64,000 bases of DNA from Carettochelys insculpta (Eukaryota > Chordata > Testudines > Carettochelyidae): NCBI RefSeq assembly GCF_033958435.1, contig NC_134144.1, positions 8,612,010-8,676,009 of the forward strand, given 5' to 3'. This document shows, piece by piece, positions 14,301-21,485 of the stretch. Below the pieces are notes generated by a model that was not told the DNA's origin, did not search any database, and saw only the letters and a program-made list of their open reading frames with translations. The stretch's first letter is position 1. The number at the start of each line of letters is the position of its first letter. The translations under genes and the position numbers were made by a program.

Positions 14301-16490
14301 ATTTATTCCAGGTTTTAACTCCCCTGACAGGTAGCAAGTTTCCCATTGCTACAGCTTAAGCCCATTGCTCCTTGTCCTGTTCTCAGAGGCCAAGAACAAC
14401 AATATTTCTCCCTCCTCCTTGTAACCCTCTTTTAAGTACTTGGAAACAGCCATCATGTTCCCTCCACGTCTTCTCTTTCCCAAACCAAACAAGCCCAGTT
14501 CTTGCAGTCTTCCCTCATAGCTCACATTCTCTAGACCAGGGATGAGCAAACATTTTACAATGGGCCCCTCTTTTCATCCCTGCAATTAGCAGGGCCCCCC
14601 AGATGGCACTGGAAGTGACACACTGAGCTTACTTGGGGGTGGGGTGGGGAGGAGGAGGAAAAGAGTAGAGGAACATTGGTCTTGGGTGAGATTTTAAAAG
14701 TCTCTGAAACACACAAGCCCAAAGATGGAGAGCCAGTTTAAAGGGGTGTCTTCCCTCCCCACCATGCATGCCATGAGCACACGAACACTCCCAGTCCTGT
14801 GCTCGGGAGGTCCCTAGAGCAGTAGTGGCAGTGTGGGCAGGAGCAATTCTGCTGGCGCACCAGCGGTTACCTGAATGCAGCCATACAGTTCAGGGGGAGG
14901 GCGCAGAGGGGCAGCCCCACTGCCCAGCAAATGAAAATGGTAGTGTAAAGACGCTGGAGGACTCACAGGGGCAGATTGTGTGCTGGGTTTTGCCAATGCA
15001 TGGAGCAGGAGCGGGTTCAGGTGCTGGGCTGGAGGAAAGCAGTGGTGGCACAAGTGACACCCTTTCCCCCCTCAGCCAGCATGCAGTGGGAGTGTCCCTA
15101 TCACCTTATTTTCTTCTGGATGTTTGGCAACAAATTTCTTAATTACTTGCGCTCTTATCTCTCCCAGGCCAGAAGTTAGACTGACTGGTACGTAATTTCC
15201 TGGGTTGTTTTTATTTCCCTTTTTATAGATGGGCACTATCTTTGCACTTCCCCAGTGTTCTGGAATCACTCTCGCAACTTCCAGGACTTTTCAAAGATGA
15301 TAGCTAAAGGCTAAAGATACCTCCCCTATCTGCTCCTTAAGTATTCTAGGACGCATTTCCTCATGTCCCGGTGACTTGCAACCATCTAACTTTTCTAAGT
15401 AATTTTTAAATGACCCCCCACCTTTTTTTTTTTTTTTTTAATATATCTTCTAAACCTACCTGCTTCCTTTATCAGACTTCTTGGTCAAGACCGAAACAAT
15501 GCAGTCGTTACACACCTCTGACCTTTCCAAGTGTCCCGATATTGTTTCTTCCTCCTCACTGAGCAGTGGACCCACCCAATCTTTTCTCTTCCTCTTGCTT
15601 CTAATGTCTATAGAATGAATTCTCGTTACCCTTTATTTCTTTAGTGAACTGAAGCCGGTTTTGTGCCTTTGCCTTCCTAGTCTCACCCCTGCAAACACGT
15701 GTTGTTCGCTTGTATTCATCCTATAAGATTATCTTAATTTCCACTTTCTACATGACTCCTTTTTCATTTTGAGATCACCCAAGCTCGCCTGGCCTGGCCA
15801 AGGCGGTTTTGTAACCATACTTTCTAGCTCCCCCACGCAGCGGTACTGCCGGCTTTTGGGCCCCTACCGCTGTCCCTCTGCCCCTACCGCTAGCTGACAT
15901 GCTCACGTTAATTACAGGGACGTTCATGGTAACCAATCTGCCTCATTCCCAACGGGTGAGACGGGCCAGTTACAATTAACCGGCAGCGGCTGGAGCAGCT
16001 CCCTGCCCGCTGCAGACAGGGAGCTTCTCCAGCGCTCCGGGCACCACAGGCGGGGGAGCCCAGCTGGAGCAGCCCCGGTCTGCGGCCCAACCAGGGCGGA
16101 GCCCCCACCCCGCCCGTGCGACTGCTGAGCCAGTCAGGGGTAAGCCCGCCCGCCTGCCCTGTCGCGGGCTGGCCAATGACGCGTCGCGCCGAGCCTCGAT
16201 TCCCGCCGGAGAGGGGAAATGAGCCCCTCCCCCTCTCCAAAACCCTCAGCGTCTCCACAGCCGCCGCGCCGGCCCCTCTCAGGCCGCAGAGTGCGGCGGG
16301 GGGACGTGGCGGGGGTGGGGCTGCCCAGGGCACGCGCTCCAGCCGGCCGCGCGCACGGCGGCGGTTACCCGTCCATCACGTCCAGGTGCAGGTAGTCCGC
16401 CCCGGAGTCCAGCATGCGGCCGCACTCGGCGCCCAGCGCCGCCAGGTCGCTGTTGAGGATGGACGGGCCAACACGGCAACCTGACGCCAT
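5265..16490 (-). CDS. RPE: Ribulose-5-phosphate 3-epimerase, complete (6 coding exons)
   Basis: RPE interconverts D-ribulose 5-phosphate and D-xylulose 5-phosphate in the non-oxidative pentose phosphate pathway, in the cytosol, using a divalent metal. The six exons join to 687 nt, 228 residues plus TGA, the same length as human RPE. The product is a TIM barrel: His35 and Asp37 (exon 1), His70 (exon 3) and Asp175 (exon 5) are the metal ligands, with the two Asp residues as the acid/base pair, and the phosphate-side loop Gly-Phe-Gly-Gly sits at 146-149. All junctions are GT/AG and phases agree throughout. The start is the ATG at 16490, inside a CpG-rich promoter and opening with the family's MASGC. 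No frameshift or missing key residue is seen, so the gene looks functional. UNC80 lies upstream in the same orientation, with transposons between them. Confidence 0.97.
5388..5818 (-). other. RPE intron 5
   Basis: A 431-nt intron with GT/AG ends and no recognisable repeat or embedded gene. Confidence 0.85.
5819..5905 (-). CDS. RPE: RPE coding exon 5
   Basis: An 87-nt phase-0 exon coding residues 160-188. The IEVDGG motif supplies Asp175, the second catalytic acid/base and metal ligand. The donor is GTAAGA. Confidence 0.97.
6088..6222 (-). CDS. RPE: RPE coding exon 4
   Basis: A 135-nt phase-0 exon coding residues 115-159. It contains GLAIKPGT and the signature [11 protein letters not shown] loop that closes over the substrate phosphate. 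The donor is GTAGAC. Confidence 0.97.
6223..6744 (-). other. RPE intron 3 with a hAT-like fragment
   Basis: From about 6360 the sequence 'cagaggtctacaagcttttt' followed by 'ctgtggcccc' resembles the left end of Charlie-type hAT elements, continuing into GC-rich sequence to about 6560. I cannot find a matching right end, so the insertion is truncated or too old. Confidence 0.4.
6745..6884 (-). CDS. RPE: RPE coding exon 3
   Basis: A 140-nt exon completing Asp68 and coding residues 69-114. It contains MHMMV with metal ligand His70, and the ANQYTFHLE strand. The acceptor is TTTCAG and the donor GTGAGG after Lys114. Confidence 0.97.
6885..7669 (-). other. RPE intron 2
   Basis: A 785-nt intron with normal splice ends. 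Some stretches near 7300-7640 look like old interspersed repeat, but I cannot name a family. Confidence 0.7.
7670..7749 (-). CDS. RPE: RPE coding exon 2
   Basis: An 80-nt exon completing Gly41 and coding residues 42-67, starting HFVPNITFG. The acceptor follows TTGTTAG and the donor is GTAAGG. It enters needing one base and leaves with one base of Asp68. Confidence 0.96.
7750..8769 (-). other. RPE intron 1, proximal part
   Basis: No gene. It holds a C/G homopolymer pair near 8170-8200 and an (aagg)n microsatellite at about 8326-8344. The rest is unclassified. Confidence 0.6.
8770..9240 (+). repeat. CR1 LINE fragment (ORF2 3' half), degraded
   Basis: Plus-strand sequence such as 'acaaagtactacatttagga', then 'ctgggtttatagtggatcaa' and 'gtgaggcctcacctgaagtt', matches the 3' half of CR1 ORF2 in sense orientation. 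It is riddled with stops and indels. Borders are approximate. Confidence 0.6.
9400..10258 (+). repeat. CR1 LINE remnant with internal deletion
   Basis: Successive plus-strand stretches recall the CR1 ORF2 linker between endonuclease and RT ('ggcaaatgaagtgtaaaaat', 'aaggccattgcagacacact') and then the RT C-terminal region ('gatctggaaaaagtaggtaa', 'tgcaaagtaatgcacac'). Parts of the RT are missing in between. No intact frame remains; a 166-codon open frame on the opposite strand is only its shadow. Confidence 0.65.
10262..10318. repeat. Penelope-type 3' tail scrap
   Basis: The string 'ggagtctggtggcaccttaa' followed by 'agactaaaaattttattagg' resembles the terminal segment found on reptilian Penelope-type and related elements. 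It is too short to classify firmly. Confidence 0.4.
10351..10696. mobile_element. Non-autonomous hAT element, family A copy 1
   Basis: A 346-bp insertion with inverted ends: left TTGGGATGTAAAATCC, right (reverse complement) TAGGGATGTTAAAGTT. It is flanked by an exact 8-bp duplication ATAAAAAT (10343-10350 and 10697-10704), the length typical of hAT. The interior is GC-rich and non-coding, with subterminal TTAAC repeats. A second copy is at 11484. Confidence 0.75.
10705..13241 (+). repeat. Probable LTR-retroelement remnant, unclassified
   Basis: Apart from the hAT copy at 11484-11848, this stretch looks like a decayed retroelement. The open run near 10740-11045 is gag-like only in composition. 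At 12915-13140 a poly(A)-signal-bearing stretch ('taataaattttagttaataa', then 'ggcctgagactagg') resembles an LTR R/U5 region. I found no matching 5' LTR and no RT, so the class is uncertain and it is clearly non-functional. Confidence 0.3.
11484..11848. mobile_element. Non-autonomous hAT element, family A copy 2
   Basis: A 365-bp insertion with ends CAGGGATGTAAAATCC and (reverse complement) CAGGGATGCTAAAGTT. It is flanked by gtagcaag / ggagcaag (11476-11483, 11849-11856), a 7/8 match. The subterminal TTTAACTGGTTAAAC repeats and GC-rich centre match copy 1. It carries no transposase. Confidence 0.75.
13325..14217. mobile_element. hAT element inserted in CR1
   Basis: An 893-bp insertion whose ends are CAGCATGTCTCAAAC and (reverse complement) TAGCATTTCCCAAAC. 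It is flanked by a perfect 8-bp duplication gtctagac (13317-13324 and 14218-14225). The CR1 sequence is continuous across the duplication, so the insertion is younger than the CR1. No intact transposase frame is present. Confidence 0.8.
14537..15065. mobile_element. hAT-like segment inside CR1, right end unclear
   Basis: It begins CAGGGATGAGCAAACATTTT, a typical Charlie-type hAT left end, directly after CR1 sequence, then runs into GC-rich non-coding DNA until CR1 resumes near 15070. I could not find a matching right terminus or duplication, and the CR1 on the far side does not continue from the same position, so a deletion probably removed the right end. Confidence 0.5.
15801..15960. other. 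No gene; edge of RPE CpG-rich region
   Basis: This is a transition from CR1 to CpG-rich sequence in RPE intron 1, on the 3' side of RPE exon 1. Nothing is recognisable as a gene. Confidence 0.5.
16369..16490 (-). CDS. RPE: RPE coding exon 1
   Basis: Codes residues 1-40 and two bases of Gly41. It carries the first barrel strand and the HLDVMD segment with metal ligand His35 and catalytic Asp37. The donor is GTAACC. The exon is GC-rich and lies inside the promoter CpG island. Confidence 0.97.
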
Positions 16491-16525
16491 GGCCGCCCCG
16501 CCACCCGGAACGACGCGCAACGCAG

Positions 16526-16535
16526 GCGCATGCGC
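16526..16535. promoter_or_regulatory. NRF1-type palindrome
   Basis: GCGCATGCGC, a perfect NRF1 consensus palindrome, lies 36 bp upstream of the RPE start codon. An ETS-type core CCGGAA lies nearby at 16505-16510. Both are common in CpG-island promoters of metabolic housekeeping genes. Confidence 0.6.
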
Positions 16536-16584
16536 AGCAGCTGGTGGGGCGGGGGGGACGGACAGACTCACCCTTCGCCGCCGA

Positions 16585-16603
16585 GGATCCTGGGACTTGT
16601 AGT
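16585..16603 (-). promoter_or_regulatory. ZNF143-type site, minus orientation
   Basis: Reads ACTACAAGTCCCAGGATCC on the minus strand, close to the long ZNF143/THAP11 promoter motif ACTACAANTCCCAGNATGC. Confidence 0.55.
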
Positions 16604-16642
16604 TCTTCGGCCGACGCCGCTCGCAACCTAGAATTAACAGGG

Positions 16643-16661
16643 ACTACCAGCCCCACAATGC
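16643..16661 (+). promoter_or_regulatory. ZNF143-type site, plus orientation
   Basis: Reads ACTACCAGCCCCACAATGC on the plus strand, a second match to the same long motif, 39 bp from the first and in opposite orientation. An E2F-like CGCGGGAAA follows at about 16669. Confidence 0.45.
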
Positions 16662-16827
16662 AACACAGCGCGGGAAATGTGGCGCAGGCGCGCTGCCTCA
16701 GCCTCTGGCCTGCCTTCTCGCGGGGCCGCGGGGCGGGGGTCGGGTCGGGCAAGTCCCTCCCCCAGGGCACCCAGCTGCCTGGGCTGTTGCTCTGAGGCTG
16801 GGCTCTGGCCGCTGTACCTGGCGCGGT

Positions 16828-17545
16828 CAAGTAGCACTTTAAAGACTAGATAAATGGTTCATTAGGTGATGCGCTTTCGTGGGACAGACCCGCTTCTTCA
16901 GCCCAGAACAGACCCAATATTTAAGGCACAGAGAACCAAAAGCAGTGAGCGAGGAGGACAAATCAGAAAAAGCTAATCAAGGTGAGCAAATCAGAGCGTG
17001 GAGGGGTCGGGGGGAAGGTCAAGAATTAGACTGAGCCAAGTGTGCAGACGAGCCCCTATAGCGACTCAGAAAGTTCCCATCACCATTTAAACCATTTGTT
17101 AATGTGCCGAATTTGAATATAAAAGCCAGCTCAGATGTTTCCCTTTGCAAAACGGAGCGATAATTCCTCTTCAGTAACACACCTGCCTTGAGGTCATTGA
17201 CACAATGCCCCATTCCATTAAAATGTTGACTAACTGGTTTGTGGATCTGGAGTGTTTTGATGTCTGTTTTGTGCCCATTGACCCTTTGTCTAAGGGAGTT
17301 AGAACTCTGTCCAATATACAAAGTATCTGGGCCAGCAATGCCATCATGTGCCAACAATGCCCAGCTCACCTTGATTATCTTTTTCTGATTTGTCCTCCTT
17401 GCTTACTGTTTTTGGTTCTCTGTGCCTTAAATATTGAGTCTGTTCTGGTCTGGATATGGTCTGAAGAAGTGGGTCTGTCCCACGAAAGCTCACCTAATAA
17501 ACCATTTTGCTAGTCTTTAAAGTGCTACTTGACTGCTTTTTGTTT
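16828..17545 (-). mobile_element. Penelope-like element 3' part with inverted arms
   Basis: Two inverted arms of roughly 170 bp (about 16828-17000 and 17375-17545) each read 'cacgaaagc' ... 'ctttaaagtgctacttga' towards their outer ends. Between them a minus-strand frame codes a GIY-YIG endonuclease domain, the hallmark of Penelope-like elements. The arms correspond to the element's pseudo-LTRs in inverted orientation. There is no RT domain, so the copy is truncated. Confidence 0.75.
17019..17369 (-). pseudogene. GIY-YIG endonuclease fragment of Penelope-like element
   Basis: About 116 codons with the motif TLYIGQSSNSLRQRVNGHK near residue 15 onward, then a conserved HFNGMGH segment and a C-terminal KFGTLTNGLN. 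This is the C-terminal nicking endonuclease of Penelope-like retroelements, normally fused behind the RT, which is absent here. The frame is open but is a detached end of the polyprotein and is not expected to be active. Confidence 0.75.
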
Positions 17546-17851
17546 TGATAGTGTATAGACTAGCACGGCTTCCTCTTTGTTGCTGCAGTCAGGGTGTAAG
17601 CCAGTCTGGCTGTGCCGCAGCGCTGAGCTGTGCTCCCCCGCCCAGCCTGCCCTAGAGAGTCACTCGATCCGGCTGATCAGCCAAAGGGGGAACGTTAGCT
17701 GGATTTCCCCAGTACCTCCTTATGAAGTGTATATGAATGCAGTCACTGGGCTGGCCTCCAAACAAGGCAAATATGTTGCTGATTATCGCTTGGGCATTTG
17801 GAAGGAATTGCAGGGGTGGGGGAAAGTTGTTCAAAGAATGTCAGCCACAGC
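17546..17851. other. Intergenic gap before DIRS element
   Basis: About 300 nt between the Penelope-like and DIRS elements. The plus strand is open for part of it, but I do not recognise the product. Together with 23902-23980 it formed the pre-insertion site of the DIRS element. Confidence 0.4.
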
Positions 17852-17856
17852 AAAGA

Positions 17857-18060
17857 GAAGTTACTCACCTGTAGTAATGATGGTTCTTCGAGATGTGTCC
17901 CCATGGGTGCTCCACAACAGGTGTCGGGCTCGCCCGGCGCCGCAGATCGGAATTCTTCTAGCAGTTTCTATTGGATCGTGCATGCGCCGATGCGCGCCGC
18001 TCCCTTGCGCGCCCTCGGTCATGTGCACGAGCCTGTCCCCGCCAGTTCCTTGACCAACCG
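17857..18060 (+). repeat. DIRS terminal inverted repeat, 3' end of element
   Basis: From about 17884 it reads 'cttcgag', 'catgggtgctccacaa', then 'ggtgtcgggctcgcccggcg'. It is the near-identical reverse complement of the other end. It shows a handful of substitutions, many at CpG sites. Confidence 0.85.
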
Positions 18061-18118
18061 CCTCGGATGCTCCTGAAAAACAACAGACAGAGATCCGAAG
18101 TGGGGAGGATGGGCGGGT

Positions 18119-18222
18119 GTTGGAGCACCCCCGGGGACACATCTTGAAGAACCATCGTTACTACAGGTGAGTAACTTCTCTTTCTTCTTCGAGTGGTCCC
18201 CGTGGGTGCTCCACAATAGGTG
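18119..18222. repeat. DIRS internal complementary region (fused end copies)
   Basis: Positions 18119-18183 are the reverse complement of the left terminus (17852-17916). Positions 18179-18222 are the reverse complement of the right terminus (23858-23901). They are joined at TCTTT (18179-18183), the complement of AAAGA. This is the sequence a circularised element would have across its end-to-end junction and is diagnostic of DIRS1-type replication. Confidence 0.85.
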
Positions 18223-18264
18223 ACTACCCAGCAGTAAACCCAAGTAAGGAGGTGGGGAATCGAT

Positions 18265-20292
18265 TCATGTGCAGCTTGCTCCTGAGAGGACTGCTGTCGA
18301 CAGACGGGTATCCTCATCGAACACCCGATACAGGGCGTAATGTTTGGCAAAGGTGTCGTAGGATGACCAGGTCGCTGCTCTACAGATGTCTTTTAATGGG
18401 ATTCCCTTGAAGAAGGCTGTTGATGCCACCACCGCCCTGGTGGAGTGAGCCCTAGGCGGGGCCAGCAAAGGGGTCTTTCGAAGCTCGTAGCACATTTTTA
18501 TACAGGACACAATGTGCTTTGAAATTCTCTGGGAAGAGAGGCCTTCCCCTTTTGACCTGGGAGCGAGAGACACCAGAAGCCTGTCCATTTTCCGGAAGGA
18601 CTTAGTTCTGTCTATGTAAAAGGCCAACGCCCTTCTCACATCTAGGAGATGTAGGCGTGCCTCCTTGCTGGAGCTGTGAGGCTTCAGGTAAAACGAGGGT
18701 AAAACTATTGGTTCGTTAAGATGGAACTCCGAGGAAACTTTTGGAACGAAGGCTGGGTGTAACCGTAAGATTACCGCCTCCTTTGAGAATACTGTGCAGG
18801 GCGGCGTTGCCATCACTGCTGCGAGCTCGCTCACCCTGCGGGCTGACGTAATCGCAAGAAGGAAGGTTGTATTCCTAGTAAGGAGTTGGAGGGGCACCGT
18901 GGCTAATGGTTCGAAGGTTGGTCCCGATAGCACGCTGAGCACCAAGTCCAAACTCCATGACGGCGGTAGCGGTTTTCGAGGGGGGTACAGGTCTACCAGC
19001 CCCTTCAAGAACCTTGTGACGATAGGGTGGGCGAATACGGTGGGCCCTTCTTCTTTATGCCGAAAAGCTGATACAGCAGCAAGGTGGACCTTTAGCGAGG
19101 ATAGAGAAAGCCCATCTCGTTTGAGGTCCAATAGGTATTCTAGTATTACGGTTATAGGAACGTCAAGGGGAGGTAACTGTTTGGTGGAACACCAGGCTGT
19201 AAAGCGTGTCCATTCCTGTTCGTAAGTCCTCCTGGTGGAGGTCCTTCGGCTACACTCCAAGACTTGTCGTACTCCCTCCATACACGTGCTCTCTAAGGCG
19301 CTGAGCCATGAGGTTGCGGGTGCACTATGGACCCCTGAGCCTGCGTGAGTAAGTCCGGCGCCACCGGTAGGGGGAGTGGTGTACGATCCGACATGCACAG
19401 AAGCAAGGGAAACCATTGTTGCTGGTCCCAAGTTGGAACTATGAGTATCATGCGAGCTCTCTCCCTTCTGGCTTTCTGCAGAACCTTGTGGATAAGTGTT
19501 GTGGGGGGAAACGCGTAGAGTAGAGGGCCCTTCCATGAAATCATGAATGCGTCCCCCAGGGACCCCCGCCCTATTCCTGCTCTGGAGCAGTACTGGGGAC
19601 ACTTCTTGTTGTACTGGGTGGCAAACAAATCGACTTGGGGAAACCCCCATGTACGAAATATGCGCCGTAGCAGGTCGGAGCGGATCTGCCATTCGTGCGT
19701 GAGTGCGAAGCGCCTGCTCAGCTGATCTCCCTTCACGTTGTGGGCGCCCGGCAAGTACAAGGCTTTCAACTTTATGTTGTTGGCGATGCACCAGTTCCAC
19801 AATCGGACTGCTTCCGCACATAACGCACGGGATCGTGCCCCTCCTTGTCGATTGATGTAGAACATAGTGGAGGTATTGTCGGTATTGATCCCGACTACTT
19901 TGCCGTGCAGGTATTCCCGAAAATGTCTGCACGCATTGAACACTGCCCTGAGCTCCAGTATGTTTATGTGCAGTGTCTGTTCCGCAGGGGACCATAGCCC
20001 TTGCGTCACCTTGCTGCCAATGTGCGCTCCCCATCCTATGTGGGAGGCGTCGGTTGTAAGAAAAATAGAAATTTGTGGTTGGTGGAAGGGCACCCCCACT
20101 AGCAGGTTCTTGGGATTTTCCCACCACATTAGCGATCTGCGATCCTCCGTCGTGGGCGACACTACCCTGTGGACAGCGTGGGATGCCGGTTTGTAAACAC
20201 TCGCCAGCCAATACTGCAGGCTTCGCATGTGTAACCTGGCATTCTGTACCACGAATGTCACTGCTGCCATGTGCCCCAACAGTTGCAGGCAC
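18265..20292 (-). CDS. DIRS tyrosine recombinase frame, open
   Basis: A 675-codon open frame whose C-terminal half (about 19270-18265) is a tyrosine recombinase. The catalytic set is visible: Arg in TSARRVSEL (about residue 485), His-x-x-Arg in RAHSTRAVV (about 616-619) and the nucleophile Tyr in FAKHYALYR (about 652). An N-terminal core-binding-like helical domain precedes it (TYEQEWTRFTAWC onward). The first half overlaps the RNase H/methyltransferase frame and is probably not translated from 20292; the true start is likely an internal Met. In the element the enzyme integrates the circular DNA copy. It remains open although gag and RT are broken. Confidence 0.75.
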   Translation of the reverse strand: MPATVGAHGSSDIRGTECQVTHAKPAVLAGECLQTGIPRCPQGSVAHDGGSQIANVVGKSQEPASGGALPPTTNFYFSYNRRLPHRMGSAHWQQGDARAMVPCGTDTAHKHTGAQGSVQCVQTFSGIPARQSSRDQYRQYLHYVLHQSTRRGTIPCVMCGSSPIVELVHRQQHKVESLVLAGRPQREGRSAEQALRTHARMADPLRPATAHISYMGVSPSRFVCHPVQQEVSPVLLQSRNRAGVPGGRIHDFMEGPSTLRVSPHNTYPQGSAESQKGESSHDTHSSNLGPATMVSLASVHVGSYTTPPTGGAGLTHAGSGVHSAPATSWLSALESTCMEGVRQVLECSRRTSTRRTYEQEWTRFTAWCSTKQLPPLDVPITVILEYLLDLKRDGLSLSSLKVHLAAVSAFRHKEEGPTVFAHPIVTRFLKGLVDLYPPRKPLPPSWSLDLVLSVLSGPTFEPLATVPLQLLTRNTTFLLAITSARRVSELAAVMATPPCTVFSKEAVILRLHPAFVPKVSSEFHLNEPIVLPSFYLKPHSSSKEARLHLLDVRRALAFYIDRTKSFRKMDRLLVSLAPRSKGEGLSSQRISKHIVSCIKMCYELRKTPLLAPPRAHSTRAVVASTAFFKGIPLKDICRAATWSSYDTFAKHYALYRVFDEDTRLSTAVLSGASCT

Positions 20293-21485
20293 GTTAGGAC
20301 CGGCACCGCGGGGCTGTACGTCATGACTTGCACCAGGGAGTTGATGGCGTGGAAGCGGGCGTCGGGCAGGTATACTCTTGATGCGATAGAATTTATGCGT
20401 GCCCCTATGAACTCTATATCTTGCGTGGGTTCGGTCTTTGACTTTGCGAGGTTGATAACTAGGCCCAGCAAAGTAAACGTGTTCGCGGTGACGCGTATCA
20501 TGCGTAGGACCTCTGCCTTTGAGGCCCCTTTCAGTAGGCAGTCGTCCAGATATGGAAAAATAAACACCCCCTGTCTGTGCAGTTAGGCTGATACCACTGC
20601 CAGGGTTTTGGTAAAGACTCTGGGTGCCGAGGATAGGCCGAACGGAAGAACCCTGTCCTGGAAATGTTCCCCGCCGACCATGAAGCGGAGGAAGCGTCTG
20701 TGTGCCGGGTGGATTGTTATATGAAATTAAGCATCTCGTAAGTCGAGGGCTGCAAACCAGTCTCCATCGTCCAGTGCCGTAAGTATGGAGGCAACTGTAA
20801 TCATTCGAAAGTGCTGCTTGCGCAAGTAACGGTTGAGGCCCCGTAGATCCAAAATCGGCCTCCAGCCTCCTGTTTTCTTCTCTGTTGGGAAGTAGCGAGA
20901 GTAAAAACCTTTCCCTTGGAATTGTTCCGGCACTCTTTCCACCGCCCCTATGAACATGAGGTGATCTACCTCCTGCTTCAGCCTCGCCTCGTGGGCAGCA
21001 TCCCTGAGATGAGGCCGGGTGGGAGGTTTCGTCAGTGGAAGTGTCTGGAAGGGGATCGTGTAACCTGTGGCTTTAATTTCTAGCACCCATTTGTCTGTTG
21101 TGATCTTTTGCCATTGGGAGAGGAACGGTTTGAGGCGCTGATGGAACATGATATGAGAATGGCATTGAGTGATGGTGTTGATAGTGCAGTCCTCGACATA
21201 CCCGTCAAACTTGCTGTTTCTGGGCTTGCCCCGAGGGTGTACGGCTTTGTTGAGAACATCGCCTGGGGGCCCTGTACTGCTGCTGCTGTTGATGGCGCAC
21301 TTGGTCATAGCCTCGCTGATATTGTGCACGCTGTGGTTGGTAAGCGTAGCGTCTTTCCTGAGGATAGAATTTCTTTTTCTTGTATGGGGGAGTATAAATA
21401 CCCAAGGTCTTAAGTGTGGCCTTCGAGTCTTTGCTGGAGTGGAGGACCGAGTCGGTTGAGTCCGCAAACAGCTTTTGCTTGTCAA
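19293..21485 (-). pseudogene. DIRS RT-RNase H-MT-like frame with two stops
   Basis: A single frame from 21485 to 19293 broken by TAA at 20727-20729 and TAA at 20583-20585, both inside the RT domain. The RT active-site motif YLDD lies at about 20541-20552. RNase H follows (about 20060-19720) with four acidic residues: Asp in TTDASH, Glu in NILELRAV, Asp in INTDNT and Asp in VKGDQLSR. Next comes a region (about 19655-19430, VDLFATQ ... LLYAFPP ... ILIVPTW) resembling the Dam-like methyltransferase domain of DIRS1-like elements. The last third overlaps the recombinase frame. Confidence 0.75.

Larger units (their letters stand above)
13242..15800 (-). repeat. CR1 LINE, internally deleted, with hAT insertions
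   Basis: The sense strand is minus. The 3' terminus is at 13242 ('agaatcacagaacactagaa' on plus). The 3' ORF2 region is at 14226-14536. A piece of the RT domain lies at 15072-15269, where [16 protein letters not shown] is readable, with the upstream endonuclease-RT linker to about 15800. The body between the RT piece and the 3' region is missing. One hAT (13325-14217) and a second hAT-like segment (from 14537) interrupt it. Confidence 0.7.
15961..16760. promoter_or_regulatory. RPE: RPE promoter CpG island
   Basis: This is the longest run in the window in which CpG is common outside transposons, and it spans RPE exon 1 and both flanks. Long open frames on both strands here are a side effect of high GC. 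Part of 15970-16120 resembles the GC-rich core of the hAT family at 10351 and 11484, so the island may have absorbed a transposon piece. The transcription start is not directly visible but should lie shortly above 16490. Confidence 0.75.

Noticed and set aside
15072..15269. Independent reverse transcriptase gene
   Set aside because: It is only a piece of the RT domain of a truncated CR1, with no active-site motif retained.
16116..16830. Several long open frames on both strands near RPE exon 1
   Set aside because: High GC content of the CpG island suppresses stops; only the exon 1 reading matches a known protein.
18794..21459. Plus-strand open frames of 80-143 codons
   Set aside because: They are shadows of the DIRS RT and recombinase frames on the opposite strand.
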